64,000 bases of DNA from Candidatus Sulfotelmatobacter sp. (GTDB taxonomy: Bacteria; Vulcanimicrobiota; Vulcanimicrobiia; Vulcanimicrobiales; Vulcanimicrobiaceae). Shown piece after piece: positions 37,242-45,818 of this stretch. The DNA lies in NCBI GenBank assembly GCA_035504415.1, contig DATJRY010000010.1, positions 124,001 to 188,000 on the forward strand, given 5' to 3'. The notes beneath the pieces were generated by a model. The model was not told where the DNA came from, searched no databases, and saw only the letters and a program-made list of their open reading frames with translations. Numbering within the stretch: position 1 is the stretch's first letter; each line of letters opens with the position of its first letter. A program made the translations under genes and the position numbers.

Positions 37242-37355
37242 ATGGTGATGGACCGAGCGCAGTAGCATCGTGCCTTATCCGTGTCGTTGTTGCGAGGTCG
37301 GGCGGGGGGCCCCATCGCTGTGCGATGGGGGGCGCGCAGCCCGGGGCGGAGCGCC
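37242..37355 (+). repeat. glm-associated structured element, copy 3 (inverted relative to cdaR and glmM)
   Basis: Same blocks as at 5794: a 21-base block beginning ATGGTGATGGACC is identical, TTGCGAGGTCGG is identical, and the hairpin is CCCCATCGC-TGT-GCGATGGGG (37310-37330), one pair longer than the 8-bp CCCCACGC stem upstream of glmS, with the extra base added on both arms. The central part differs and its ORF is broken by TAG at codon 8. The helix CGCAGTAG/TTGTTGCG survives only with G-U pairs in this orientation. It fills the cdaR-glmM gap and supplies the cdaR 3' end. Confidence 0.75.
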
Positions 37356-38012
37356 TTGAGACGACACGAACTTCACTTGTACGCGAACTAGGTTCGGGGA
37401 GACTTGGATGCCGGGGATCTCGTGGCCGTCGGCGTCGGTCGGGGTGGGGCTGATCATCTCGTCGAGGTCCTGCGGCTTGCGCGGGATCGGCACCTCGACG
37501 CGCACGGCCGCGACGTGGTCGAGCGCGGTCGCGACGCCGCGCACGACGGTCGCGGCCGGCGTCACCGCGGCCGAGTCGACGACGATCCCCGCGCGCTGGC
37601 CGGCGTAGTCGAGGCTGACCGGCATCGCGCGCTGCTCGAGCCGGTCGAGCGAGACGATCACCGAGGCCGGCGAGAGCGAACGGATCGCGACGTCCGGTGA
37701 GACGACGTGGACCGGAACGTTGTGGAAGCCCGGATCGAGCAGATCGCTGACGTCGACGACGGCCTGGAACTGATCGGTCCGGAACGACTCGCCGTTGCGC
37801 GGCACGTCGATCACGACGGTCGCGGTCTTCTCGTTGCTGGTCGCCTGGTAGCCCGCGCGCACCCCGGTCACCACGATCGGCACCGCCAGCGTCTGGTCGA
37901 AACGGGCGAAGGTGCCGGGCGCCGCGGCGAGATGGAAATACGCCCAAGCAGCGACGGCCAGCGTGAGCGAGAGGAGCTTAAGTCCGAAGTTGTTCCTGAG
38001 GCGACTGAGCAC
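37275..38012 (-). CDS. cdaR: CdaR (YbbR-domain) regulator of CdaA
   Basis: 245 residues, GTG at 38012, overlapping the end of cdaA by 35 nt. One N-terminal membrane helix (LKLLSLTLAVAAWAYFHLA), then extracytoplasmic YbbR-type repeats with VPIVVTGVRAGYQAT, VSPDVAIRSLSPASVIVSLD and MPVSLDY. Known CdaR proteins bind CdaA at the membrane and modulate c-di-AMP synthesis. The final ~27 residues (from about GAPPRAARPPS) are encoded by the inverted repeat element and look unlike the rest, so the native end was probably just after VRVQVKFV. Confidence 0.9.
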   Translation of the reverse strand: MLSRLRNNFGLKLLSLTLAVAAWAYFHLAAAPGTFARFDQTLAVPIVVTGVRAGYQATSNEKTATVVIDVPRNGESFRTDQFQAVVDVSDLLDPGFHNVPVHVVSPDVAIRSLSPASVIVSLDRLEQRAMPVSLDYAGQRAGIVVDSAAVTPAATVVRGVATALDHVAAVRVEVPIPRKPQDLDEMISPTPTDADGHEIPGIQVSPNLVRVQVKFVSSQGAPPRAARPPSHSDGAPRPTSQQRHG

Positions 38013-38844
38013 GCGGAATCCGGGTCAGCAGATTGGCCAGCGGCCCGCCTTCGGCCTGGGAGCGCCGGCGCGAAGGTCGCACGCAAGCCGCCAGCACGCG
38101 CCGCAGCCGCTCCTCGTCGTCGATCGGGACCGAGAGCCGGCCGGCTCGGGCGACCGAGATCGAGCCGTGCTCTTCGCTGACGACGACCACCACGGCGTCG
38201 GTCTGCTCGGTCAAACCGACGGCCGCGCGGTGGCGCGTCCCCACGTGGCGGTCGACGGCGATCGCGTTGTCGGTCAGCGGCAAGAAGCACGAGGCGCCTT
38301 CGACGATCAAGTCGCGCACGATCGCGGCGCCGTCGTGCAGCGGCGAGCTCTTGGTGAAGATCGCCAGCAGCAGGTCGAGCGACAGCCGCGCGTCCAGCGC
38401 GGTCCCGCTCTCGACGTACTCGCGCAGCCCGGTCTGCTGCTCGATGACGATCAGGGCCCCGATCCGCTCGCGCGCCAGCAGCGCGCCGGCATGGGCGACG
38501 ATGCGGATCTGCTCGGCCGCGATCTCGTCCTCGGCCAGCCGGTCGCGCACGAACAACCGCCCGCGGCCGAGCTGCTCGAGGCCGCGGCGCAGCTCGGGCT
38601 GGAAGATGATCGGCAGCGTGACGGCCGTGCCCAGCAGCAGGTACTGCATGACCGTGGCCAGGACCAGCAGGTGCAACAGGTTCGAGCCGGCCAGCACGAC
38701 GACCAGCGCGAAGAGGCCCAGCATGATCTGGACCGCGCGCGTCCCGCGAATCAGGAGCAGCAGATAATAGATGAGCAGCGAGGTCGCGATGATGTCGATC
38801 GCGTCGCTGAGGCCGAAGCGAATCGACCCGATCGGCCAGCTCAC
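37978..38844 (-). CDS. cdaA: diadenylate cyclase CdaA
   Basis: 288 residues from GTG 38844 (MSWPIGSIRFGLSDAIDI). Three N-terminal membrane helices (IIATSLLIYYLLLLI, AVQIMLGLFALVVVLAG, LLVLATVMQYLLLG) and a DAC domain with the catalytic DGA in KSSPLHDGAAIV and the RHR motif in GTRHRAAVGLTEQTDAVVVVVSEE. Makes cyclic di-AMP from two ATP. First enzyme of cdaA-cdaR-glmM; the likely c-di-AMP riboswitch is 2.2 kb downstream on the same strand. The preceding 109-residue ORF overlaps by 4 nt. Confidence 0.96.
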   Translation of the reverse strand: MSWPIGSIRFGLSDAIDIIATSLLIYYLLLLIRGTRAVQIMLGLFALVVVLAGSNLLHLLVLATVMQYLLLGTAVTLPIIFQPELRRGLEQLGRGRLFVRDRLAEDEIAAEQIRIVAHAGALLARERIGALIVIEQQTGLREYVESGTALDARLSLDLLLAIFTKSSPLHDGAAIVRDLIVEGASCFLPLTDNAIAVDRHVGTRHRAAVGLTEQTDAVVVVVSEEHGSISVARAGRLSVPIDDEERLRRVLAACVRPSRRRSQAEGGPLANLLTRIPRAQSPQEQLRT

Positions 38845-39170
38845 GAGCGCCTCGCTCGCAGGGCGGCCTCGATGGTGCGGCTCGCGTCCAGCTCCGGATC
38901 GCCCAGGCCGGCGGCCGCGATCGCGGCGGCGCCGTCTTCGGTCAGCGGCTCCGTGACGCGCGCGGGGACGAACACCGACTCGATCGCGATCAGGTCGTCG
39001 ACCAGGTCGCTCGAGGTGATCGCGTCGTCGAAGCGCACGGTCACCGCCGCGCCTTCCTCGACCACGTCGAGTACGCCGACGGGCGCGCCCGGCCCGCGCA
39101 GCGCGTCGACGACGTTCGCGCGCGCGAGCGGATCCAGAACGGATGCGGTCCGGGTGACGATCACGGTCAC
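38841..39170 (-). CDS. hypothetical protein upstream of cdaA
   Basis: 109 residues from GTG 39170, chosen because AAGG lies 5 nt upstream; stop overlaps the cdaA start (GTGA). Mostly alpha/beta: VTVIVTRTASVLDPLARANVVDAL, GVLDVVEEGAAVTVRFDDAITSSDLVDDLIAIESVF. No cysteines, signal peptide or membrane segment and no recognised domain. The alternating beta-alpha layout is like a small ferredoxin-like fold (inference). The overlap places it at the head of the c-di-AMP operon; it diverges from rsgA with 12 nt between starts. Confidence 0.65.
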   Translation of the reverse strand: MTVIVTRTASVLDPLARANVVDALRGPGAPVGVLDVVEEGAAVTVRFDDAITSSDLVDDLIAIESVFVPARVTEPLTEDGAAAIAAAGLGDPELDASRTIEAALRARRS

Positions 39171-39182
39171 GACGACCTTCGC

Positions 39183-40094
39183 GTGAGCGAGGACGGACTC
39201 CGCCGCGCGCGGGTGATCGCCGTCGGCCGCAACGCGGCATGGATCGTCGCCGACGACGAGGTCGAGCCCCAACTGGCCTCGCTGCGCAAGGGCAAGGGCC
39301 ACGTCATGCTGGCGCCCGGCGACCTCGTCGCCGCGCACACGATCGCCGACGACCGCGTCGTCGTCGACGCGCTGCTGCCGCGCGCGTTCGCGCTCGAACG
39401 CCGCACGCCGGGCGGCCGCACCAAGACGATGGCCGCCAACGTCGACACGCTGGCGATCGTCGCCGCGCTGGTCGAGCCCTCGCTGCACCTGGGGCTCGTC
39501 GACCGGCTGCTCGCGTTCGCGGAGCAGCACGGCTTGGCGCCGCTGCTCCTGCTGACCAAGGTCGACCTCGCCGGCGAAGCGGCTGGCGCCGAGATCGCCA
39601 TGCTCTACCGTGGTCTGGGCATCCCCACGCTGCTGCTGCACCCCAAGAGCGGTCGCGGGCTCGACGACCTGCGCGCGCAGCTGGCCGCCCGTCACGCGCT
39701 GCTGGTCGGCAACTCCGGGGTCGGCAAATCCAGCATCTTCCGCGCGCTGGGCGGGATCGCCGTGGTCGGCGACCTCTCGCGCTTCGGTCGCGGCCGGCAG
39801 ACGACGACCTCGGCGCGCCTGGCCCGCCTGGGCGAGGGCTGGCTGATCGACAGCCCCGGGATCGGCGAGTTCGCGCTGGATCCGATGCCGGCCACCGCGG
39901 TGGCCCAACTCTTTCCGGAGATCGCCGAACGAGCCCCCGACTGCCGCTTCGCCGACTGCCGGCACCTGAGCGAGCCCGACTGCGCGGTTCGCGCCGCGGT
40001 CGACGCGGGCGCGATCGCCGCCAGCCGCTACGCCTCGTATCGCGACGTGGTCCTGGAGGGCGGCGCGGTGCCGGAATCCTTCCGGCGACCGTAG
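39183..40094 (+). CDS. rsgA: ribosome small-subunit-dependent GTPase RsgA
   Basis: 303 residues, GTG start. N-terminal OB-fold (RVIAVGRNAAWIV), then the circularly permuted GTPase: LLLLTKVDLAG (G4), GNSGVGKSSIFRALGG (G1), RQTTTSARL (G2) and DSPGIGEFA (G3), followed by the zinc-binding C-terminal PDCRFADCRHLSEPDC. RsgA acts late in 30S maturation. Next on the strand is rpsT, 34 nt later. It has no obvious Shine-Dalgarno. Confidence 0.94.
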   Translation: MSEDGLRRARVIAVGRNAAWIVADDEVEPQLASLRKGKGHVMLAPGDLVAAHTIADDRVVVDALLPRAFALERRTPGGRTKTMAANVDTLAIVAALVEPSLHLGLVDRLLAFAEQHGLAPLLLLTKVDLAGEAAGAEIAMLYRGLGIPTLLLHPKSGRGLDDLRAQLAARHALLVGNSGVGKSSIFRALGGIAVVGDLSRFGRGRQTTTSARLARLGEGWLIDSPGIGEFALDPMPATAVAQLFPEIAERAPDCRFADCRHLSEPDCAVRAAVDAGAIAASRYASYRDVVLEGGAVPESFRRP

Positions 40095-40128
40095 ACTGGA
40101 CCCCCTTCGGTGTGGTAGTCTACTCCTC

Positions 40129-40374
40129 GTGCCCAACATCAAAGCCGCCGAGAAGTGGGTTCGGCAGAGCGAGACCCGCACGCAGCGAAACCTCGCGACC
40201 AAGACCAAGCTCAAGACGCTCTTCAAGAAGGCCGTCAAGGCCGCCGATGCCGGCGTGACCTCCGCCGTCGAGGGGCAGTTCGACAAGGCCGCGCGCAAGG
40301 GGATCATCCACCCCAACAAGGCCGCCCGCAAGAAGGCGCGCCTGGCGCGCGCCGTCGCCGCCGCCGCCAAGTAG
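40129..40374 (+). CDS. rpsT: 30S ribosomal protein S20
   Basis: 81 residues, GTG start (MPNIKAAEKWVRQSETR). All-helical, Lys/Arg/Ala-rich, with the S20 pattern TKLKTLFKKAVKAADAG and KGIIHPNKAARKKARLARAV. Binds the bottom of the 16S rRNA body. No Shine-Dalgarno lies near the GTG and an AT-leaning TAGTCTACT lies 6-14 nt upstream, so the mRNA could be leaderless. A strong intrinsic terminator follows at 40399. Confidence 0.95.
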   Translation: MPNIKAAEKWVRQSETRTQRNLATKTKLKTLFKKAVKAADAGVTSAVEGQFDKAARKGIIHPNKAARKKARLARAVAAAAK

Positions 40375-40398
40375 CGGCCGGCCGGCTCGACCCCGCAC

Positions 40399-40422
40399 GG
40401 CCGCCCGACGGGCGGCCTTTTT
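40399..40422 (+). terminator. intrinsic terminator after rpsT
   Basis: Perfect 8-bp GC stem GGCCGCCC-GAC-GGGCGGCC (40399-40417) followed by five Ts (40418-40422). It ends rsgA-rpsT transcription and its last base touches the stop of the convergent priA gene. Confidence 0.93.
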
Positions 40423-42812
40423 CATGCCTCGACGGCAATGACCAGCCGGACGCCCGGGCTGCCGGCCGCCAGCGGTACGATCCGCTCGCGGATCGCGGTC
40501 CGGATCGCGTCGTTGTCCTTGGCACGGACGGCCAGCCGGTAGCGCCACTCCTCGTTGACCCGTGCCACCGCGTACGGCGCCGGGCCGAGGACCTCGAAGC
40601 GCGGGTCCTCGCGCAGCACGGCCGCCCAGCCGCCGATCGCGTCCTCGACGGCGCGCCGCGAGCGCCCGATCGCGCCCAGCTGGGCCAGCCGCACGAACGG
40701 CGGCCAACGCAGACCGCGCCGTTCGGCCAGCTCCGCGCGCGCGAAGCCGTCGTAGTCGTGCCGGGCGGCGAACGCGATCGCCGGGTGCTCGGGGGAGTAG
40801 GTCTGCACGATGGCCGTGCCGGGCCGGGCACGCCCGCTGCGGCCGCAGACTTGCGTGAGCAGCGCGAAGGTCCGCTCCGCGGCGCGGAAGTCGGCGACGT
40901 GCAGATCGAGATCGGCGGCCAGCGCGCCGACCAGCGTCACCTGCGGAAAGTCCAGCCCTTTGGCGACCATCTGGGTGCCGACCAGGATGTCGCCTTCGTG
41001 CGCGAAGCGCTCCAGCAGCCGCGCGTGCGCGCCGACCCGCGTCGTCGTGTCCGAGTCCATGCGCACCACCACGGCGCTGGGGAACAGCCGCTCGAGCTCC
41101 TCGACGACCCGCTGCGTTCCGGCCCCGAACTCGCGGATCGGACCGTCCCCGCACTGCGGGCACACTACCGGTACCGGCTCGCGATGGTCGCACCAGTGGC
41201 AGCGCAGCAGCGCTTCGCTGCGGTGCAGCGTCAACGCGGTCGAGCAGCGCGGACACTCCGGCACGTGGCCGCAGCCGCGGCAGAGCACGAAGCGTGCGCT
41301 GCCGCGCCGGTTGATGAACAGCACGGTCTTCTCCCGCCGCGCCAGCCGCTCGTCGATCGCCTCGGTCAGCGCGCTCGAGAACACGCGCTTGTTGCCGGCC
41401 GCGAACTCGGCGCCCATGTCGACGATCCGCACCGCCGGCAGCGGCTGCGCGGTCGCGCGCTGCGTCAGCCGGATCAGCGGGATGCGCCCGGCGATCGCGC
41501 GCGCGTAGTCGTCGAGTGCCGGGGTCGCGCTGCCCAGCACGACGACGCCGCCGGCGCGGCGCATGCGCTCGCGCGCGACCGCGACCGCGTCGTAGCGCGG
41601 GACGCTGTCTTGGCGGTACGAGCCCTCGTGCGCTTCGTCGACGACGATCAGCCGCACGTCCTCGAGCGGCGCGAAGACGGCGCTGCGCGCGCCGACGACG
41701 ACGTCGATCTCACCGCGCGCCGCCGCCTGCCAGGCGTCGAAACGCTCGCGTTCCGAGAGCGCGGAGTGGAGCACCGCGACCCGGTCGCCGAACGCGTCCT
41801 CGAAGCGCGCCGCCGTCTGCGGCGTCAACGCGATCTCGGGGACCAGCACGATCGCACGACCGCCTTCGCGCAGCACCCGTTCGATGGCGTGCAGGTAGAC
41901 CAGCGTCTTGCCGCTGCCGGTCACGCCGACCAGCAGCACCTGCGCGAAGGCGCGCTCGTCGAGCAGCGCGCCGATCCGCTCGATCGCCGCGCGCTGCTCG
42001 TCGGTCGGCGTGAAGGCCGGCAGACGCACGTGCGCGCTGCGCTCGCGCCGCAGCTCGCGCACCTCTTCGCGCAACGCGCCGGCCTGCAGCGCGCGCCGGA
42101 TCACCGCGTCAGAGAACCCGGCCAGCACCGCGTCGCTGCGCCGCAGCTCGCCCGAGGCGCAGACCAGCGCCACCAGCGCGGTGACCTTGGCGCCGCGCAC
42201 CGCGCGGTCGCCCGGGACCAGCACGCGGACGGTGGCGGCGCCGATGCGCGCGCCGCCCAGCACCCGCCGCCGCGCCAGCGCGCCGGCCCGCACCAACGCG
42301 TCGATCGCGCGCAGCAGCGTCGTGCGATCGCCGGCGCGGCGCGCCTCGGGATGCCGCAGCAGCGCGTCGGGCGAGACGCCTTCGCGCAGGTCGGTCCAGA
42401 GCAGCCGGATCAGCCGCTCGGGAACCGCGGCAAAGCGTTCCGGGAGCGGCGGCTCGCCCTGCGGCACCAGCCGCTCGACGGCGCGCGGGACGGCGGCGGC
42501 CAAGACGAGGACGCCCAGCGCCTCGCGCAGCGAGCACACGTAGCGCTCCGCGATCCAGCGCGCCAGCGCGAGGCCGCTCCGGTCGAACGCGCGCGGCCCC
42601 TCGACGCGCGCGGCCACCTCCTTGACGGCGCGCTGCTCGCCGTACGCGTACGGCGCGGTGACGACGTAGCCGTACACCTGGCGCGTTCCCAGCGGTACGC
42701 GGACGACCTCGCCGACCGCTAGTGCCATACCGGCGGGGACGCGATACGTGAGCGCTTGATCGAAGCGCGCGGTGCGCAGATGCGGCAGGACGTCGACGAC
42801 GAGCACGCTCAC
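40422..42812 (-). CDS. priA: primosomal replication restart helicase PriA
   Basis: 796 residues from the GTG at 42812 (MSVLVVDVLPHLRTARFDQALTY), which gives the usual N-terminal 3'-OH DNA-binding domain; the frame is open upstream against the methyltransferase gene. Helicase core: Walker A VGVTGSGKTLVY, VVDEAHEGSYRQ (DEAH), GSATPALDDY. The zinc cysteines lie in CRGCGHVPECPRC and CHWCDHREPVPVVCPQCG. Reloads the replisome at stalled forks. Diverges from the MetE-like gene over 39 nt. Confidence 0.95.
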   Translation of the reverse strand: MSVLVVDVLPHLRTARFDQALTYRVPAGMALAVGEVVRVPLGTRQVYGYVVTAPYAYGEQRAVKEVAARVEGPRAFDRSGLALARWIAERYVCSLREALGVLVLAAAVPRAVERLVPQGEPPLPERFAAVPERLIRLLWTDLREGVSPDALLRHPEARRAGDRTTLLRAIDALVRAGALARRRVLGGARIGAATVRVLVPGDRAVRGAKVTALVALVCASGELRRSDAVLAGFSDAVIRRALQAGALREEVRELRRERSAHVRLPAFTPTDEQRAAIERIGALLDERAFAQVLLVGVTGSGKTLVYLHAIERVLREGGRAIVLVPEIALTPQTAARFEDAFGDRVAVLHSALSERERFDAWQAAARGEIDVVVGARSAVFAPLEDVRLIVVDEAHEGSYRQDSVPRYDAVAVARERMRRAGGVVVLGSATPALDDYARAIAGRIPLIRLTQRATAQPLPAVRIVDMGAEFAAGNKRVFSSALTEAIDERLARREKTVLFINRRGSARFVLCRGCGHVPECPRCSTALTLHRSEALLRCHWCDHREPVPVVCPQCGDGPIREFGAGTQRVVEELERLFPSAVVVRMDSDTTTRVGAHARLLERFAHEGDILVGTQMVAKGLDFPQVTLVGALAADLDLHVADFRAAERTFALLTQVCGRSGRARPGTAIVQTYSPEHPAIAFAARHDYDGFARAELAERRGLRWPPFVRLAQLGAIGRSRRAVEDAIGGWAAVLREDPRFEVLGPAPYAVARVNEEWRYRLAVRAKDNDAIRTAIRERIVPLAAGSPGVRLVIAVEA

Positions 42813-42851
42813 CGAGCAGGACCCGCGCAGAGCGGACGCGAGGACATTCAG

Positions 42852-43913
42852 GTGACGATTCCCGCGAGCGCCCTGACCGCCCCGCTGCGCACGACCGTGG
42901 TCGGTAGCTACCCTCAGCCGGACTGGCTGGTCGACCGCGACCTGCTCGGCGCGCGGCTGCCGCCCCGCGTTCGCGCGCGAGAGATCTGGCGCGTCCCCGA
43001 GCAGTGGCTCGAGGCGGCGCAAGACGACGCGACGCTGATCGCGATCCGCGACATGGAGCGGGCCGGCGTCGACATCATCAGCGACGGCGAGATCCGCCGC
43101 GAGAGCTACTCGAACCGCTTCGCGACCGCGCTCGAGGGGATCGATCTGGAACACCCCGGCACCGCGCTCGACCGCACCGGGCATCCGAATCCCGTCCCGC
43201 GCATCGTCGGCGAGATCCGGCGCCGCGAGCCGGTCATGGTGCGCGACGTGCAGTTCTTGCGCGCCAACACCGACCGGCCGATCAAGATCACCGTCCCCGG
43301 GCCGTTCACCATGTCGCAGCAGGCGCAGAACGACGCCTACCCCGACCTCGCGTCGGCTGCGATGGGCTTCGCCGCCGCCGTCAACGCGGAGCTGCACGAT
43401 CTGGTCCGCGCCGGCGCCGACGTCGTGCAGATCGACGAACCGTACCTGCAAGCGCGCTCCGACGCGGCGCGCGAATACGCGCTGCCCGCGATCGCGCGCG
43501 CGCTCGAGGGGATCGGCGGCGTGACCGCGCTGCACACCTGCTTCGGGTACGCGCACGTCGTGCACGCGCGTCCCGAGGGCTATCCGTTCCTCGACGAGCT
43601 CGACGGCGTCCCCGCCCGGCAGATCGCGATCGAGTCGATGCAGCAGCACGTCGACCTGGGCGTGCTCGAGAAGCTGCCGCACAAGACCGTCATCTTGGGC
43701 GTGCTGAACCTGGACGACGGCGCGGCCGTCGAGACGCCCGAGCAGGTCGCCGCGCAGATCCGCGCCGCCCTCGTGCACACGACGCCGGAGCGGCTGATGA
43801 TCGCGCCCGACTGCGGCATGAAGTACCTGCCGCGCGCGACCGCGTTCGCGAAGCTGCAAGCGATGGTCGCCGGCACCAAGCTCGTCCGCCGCGAGCTGGG
43901 GATCGCCGACTAG
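42852..43913 (+). CDS. cobalamin-independent methionine synthase C-terminal domain protein
   Basis: 353 residues from GTG 42852 (MTIPASALTAPLRTTVVGSYPQPDWL). A single MetE catalytic barrel: TTVVGSYPQP, SDGEIRRESYSNRF, ITVPGPFTMSQQ, VVQIDEPYLQ, zinc ligands in ALHTCFGYAH and APDCGMKYLPR. It lacks the N-terminal half of full-length MetE (about 750 residues), so it belongs to the short form whose methyl donor may be methylcobalamin or another carrier instead of methyl-THF (inference). Possible roles are methionine synthesis or a related thiol methyltransfer. Confidence 0.88.
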   Translation: MTIPASALTAPLRTTVVGSYPQPDWLVDRDLLGARLPPRVRAREIWRVPEQWLEAAQDDATLIAIRDMERAGVDIISDGEIRRESYSNRFATALEGIDLEHPGTALDRTGHPNPVPRIVGEIRRREPVMVRDVQFLRANTDRPIKITVPGPFTMSQQAQNDAYPDLASAAMGFAAAVNAELHDLVRAGADVVQIDEPYLQARSDAAREYALPAIARALEGIGGVTALHTCFGYAHVVHARPEGYPFLDELDGVPARQIAIESMQQHVDLGVLEKLPHKTVILGVLNLDDGAAVETPEQVAAQIRAALVHTTPERLMIAPDCGMKYLPRATAFAKLQAMVAGTKLVRRELGIAD

Positions 43914-45058
43914 AGCCGCGTCAGCCGGCCGTCGACGCCGTAATACGAGACGGCGTCACGGCCGCCGCGTTTGCTGTGATACATCGCGGCGTCCGCGTTC
44001 TCGAGCAGCGCGCTCGCGGTGGCGGCGTCGGCCGGAAAGCAGGCCACGCCGATCGAGGCCGTGATCGTCACCGGTTCCGGCGCTTGCGCCGGCCGCAGGT
44101 GCGCGAGGTCGAGCGACGCGATGCGCGCGCGCAGCGCTTCGGCGCGTTCGATCGCGTCGGCCTTCCCGCTCTCGCCGAACACCAGGCAGAACTCGTCGCC
44201 GCCGTTGCGGGCGACCAAGTCGGCGTCGCTGCGCGCGGCGCCGCGCAGCACGCGCGCCAGCTCGCGCAACAGCGCGTCGCCGGCGGCGTGCCCGTAGCGG
44301 TCGTTCCAGGCCTTGAAGCCGTCGGTGTCGACGAACAGCAGGGCCGACTGCGCCAGCGGGGCGTGCCGCGCGGCCTCGATCAGCGCACCCAGCCGCTGCC
44401 GGAGCGCGCGCGGCCCGAGCAGACCGGTCAGCGCGTCGTACTCCGCGCGGTGACGATCGATGGCGCGATCGAGCGCGATCACGTACGCCGGCGAGGCGTG
44501 GTCGGCCAGCGCCGCCACCCGGTCGACGGCGTCCGCGTCGAGCGGCCTGCGCGACGATGCGACCAGGACGCACGACCGGCCGCCGTCGAGCGCCAGCGGC
44601 ACCGCCACCGCGCCGGCGTCGCTCGGGTGCACCGGCCGCGGCGGCGTCTTCCCGTTCAGCTGCACCCGATGGCCGGCCCGGTAAGCCAGCACCGGCAGCG
44701 CGGTCGCGTCGTCGAGCGCGAGCGCGGTCCCCGCGAAGTACGCCGTTCGTTCGCCGGCGGCGAAGACGCAGCGCAGCTCGCCCTCGTGCGCCTCGAACAG
44801 CAGCACGGCGTCGATCGCGGGCACGAGCCGTCGCACCGCGAGCGCGATCTCCGCGCGCACGTCGTCCACGCAGCTGCGCGCGGCGTCGGCCAGCCGCCGC
44901 GCGGCGTCGACGAAACCCGCTTCGCGTTCGCGGGCCAGCCGCAGCGCGAGCCGATCCGCGCGGCCGCCGGCGCGCGTGCGCAGCGCGACGAACAGGCCGC
45001 CCAGCCCGACGGCGAGGCTGCCCGCGCACGCGATCTCGAGCGCCGCGGCCGCCGCCAT
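43910..45058 (-). CDS. GGDEF-domain diguanylate cyclase with GAF-like sensor
   Basis: 382 residues from ATG 45058, or three more from GTG 45067. Short N-terminal membrane segment (LEIACAGSLAVGLGGLFVAL), a GAF-like region (about 50-185), then a GGDEF domain: YDALTGLLGPRALRQRLG, LLFVDTDGFKAWNDRYGH, LVARNGGDEFCLVFGE. The catalytic GGDEF is intact and an RxxD inhibition site is not obvious, so it should make c-di-GMP. Overlaps the end of the methyltransferase gene by 4 nt, convergently. May oppose the HD-GYP enzyme at 2245. Confidence 0.92.
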   Translation of the reverse strand: MAAAAALEIACAGSLAVGLGGLFVALRTRAGGRADRLALRLAREREAGFVDAARRLADAARSCVDDVRAEIALAVRRLVPAIDAVLLFEAHEGELRCVFAAGERTAYFAGTALALDDATALPVLAYRAGHRVQLNGKTPPRPVHPSDAGAVAVPLALDGGRSCVLVASSRRPLDADAVDRVAALADHASPAYVIALDRAIDRHRAEYDALTGLLGPRALRQRLGALIEAARHAPLAQSALLFVDTDGFKAWNDRYGHAAGDALLRELARVLRGAARSDADLVARNGGDEFCLVFGESGKADAIERAEALRARIASLDLAHLRPAQAPEPVTITASIGVACFPADAATASALLENADAAMYHSKRGGRDAVSYYGVDGRLTRL

Positions 45059-45092
45059 GACGCGCACGGTGCCCGCCCGCGCGGACGCGCAG

Positions 45093-45773
45093 TTACGGGA
45101 TCAGCGCGCGCAGCTTGTCGGGCTCGGTGACCACGACGTGCGCGGTGCGCATGTCGACCAGTCGATCGTCCCAGAACCGGTTCAAGGTCCGGTTCACGGT
45201 CTCGCGCGTCGTCCCGATCATGTTCGCCATTTCCTGGTTGGTCAGGCGAAGCGTGATGCGCGTCCCGTTCTCGACGTGCTCGCCGAATTGCTCGCTCAGG
45301 TTCAGCAGCAAGGAGGCGAGCCGGGCGCGGATGTCTTGCGAGGTGGTGGCGGCGATCAGCGCGTTGGCCGCCCGCAGGCGCTCGGAGAGCTCGATGACGA
45401 GCAGCTTCCCGATCTGTGGATTGCGGTCGATCAAGCCCAGGAAGTCGTCGCGGCGGACGGCGCCCACCTCGACGTCGGTCAGCGTCTTGATCGACGCCGA
45501 GCGCAGGGAGCTGTCGAACATCGACATCTCGCCGAAGAAATCGCCTTCCTTGAGGATCGAGAGGATCGTCTCGCGCCCGTCCGGACCGACCCGGCAGACC
45601 GCGACCGAACCGGCCGCGATGACGAAGAACGTGTCGCCGGGCTCGCCCTCGCGCACGATGAACTGGTGCTTGGGATACCGCCGCTCGGCGACGGTAGCCA
45701 GCACCTGCCCCAGCTGTTCGTCGGAGAAATCCCGAAAGAGCGGGATCCGACGCAGGGTGGCGAGGTCGATCAT
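45093..45773 (-). CDS. Crp/Fnr family transcriptional regulator
   Basis: 226 residues, ATG at 45773. Cyclic-nucleotide-binding beta-roll (about 10-125): IVREGEPGDTFFVIAAGSVAV, LKEGDFFGEMSMFDSSLRSASI; long dimerisation helix; HTH about 165-210: LTNQEMANMIGTTRETVNRTLNRF. The phosphate-binding cassette has GEMSMFDSSLRSAS; the Arg-Ser pair supports cyclic-nucleotide binding, and no N-terminal Fe-S cysteines of FNR type are present. Lies 35 nt downstream of the GGDEF gene's start, on the same strand, so it reads into that gene and may control it. Confidence 0.92.
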   Translation of the reverse strand: MIDLATLRRIPLFRDFSDEQLGQVLATVAERRYPKHQFIVREGEPGDTFFVIAAGSVAVCRVGPDGRETILSILKEGDFFGEMSMFDSSLRSASIKTLTDVEVGAVRRDDFLGLIDRNPQIGKLLVIELSERLRAANALIAATTSQDIRARLASLLLNLSEQFGEHVENGTRITLRLTNQEMANMIGTTRETVNRTLNRFWDDRLVDMRTAHVVVTEPDKLRALIP

Positions 45774-45818
45774 CGCGTGGTCATTCGCAGGGGCTGTACG
45801 GCGCGCCCTCTCGACCGC

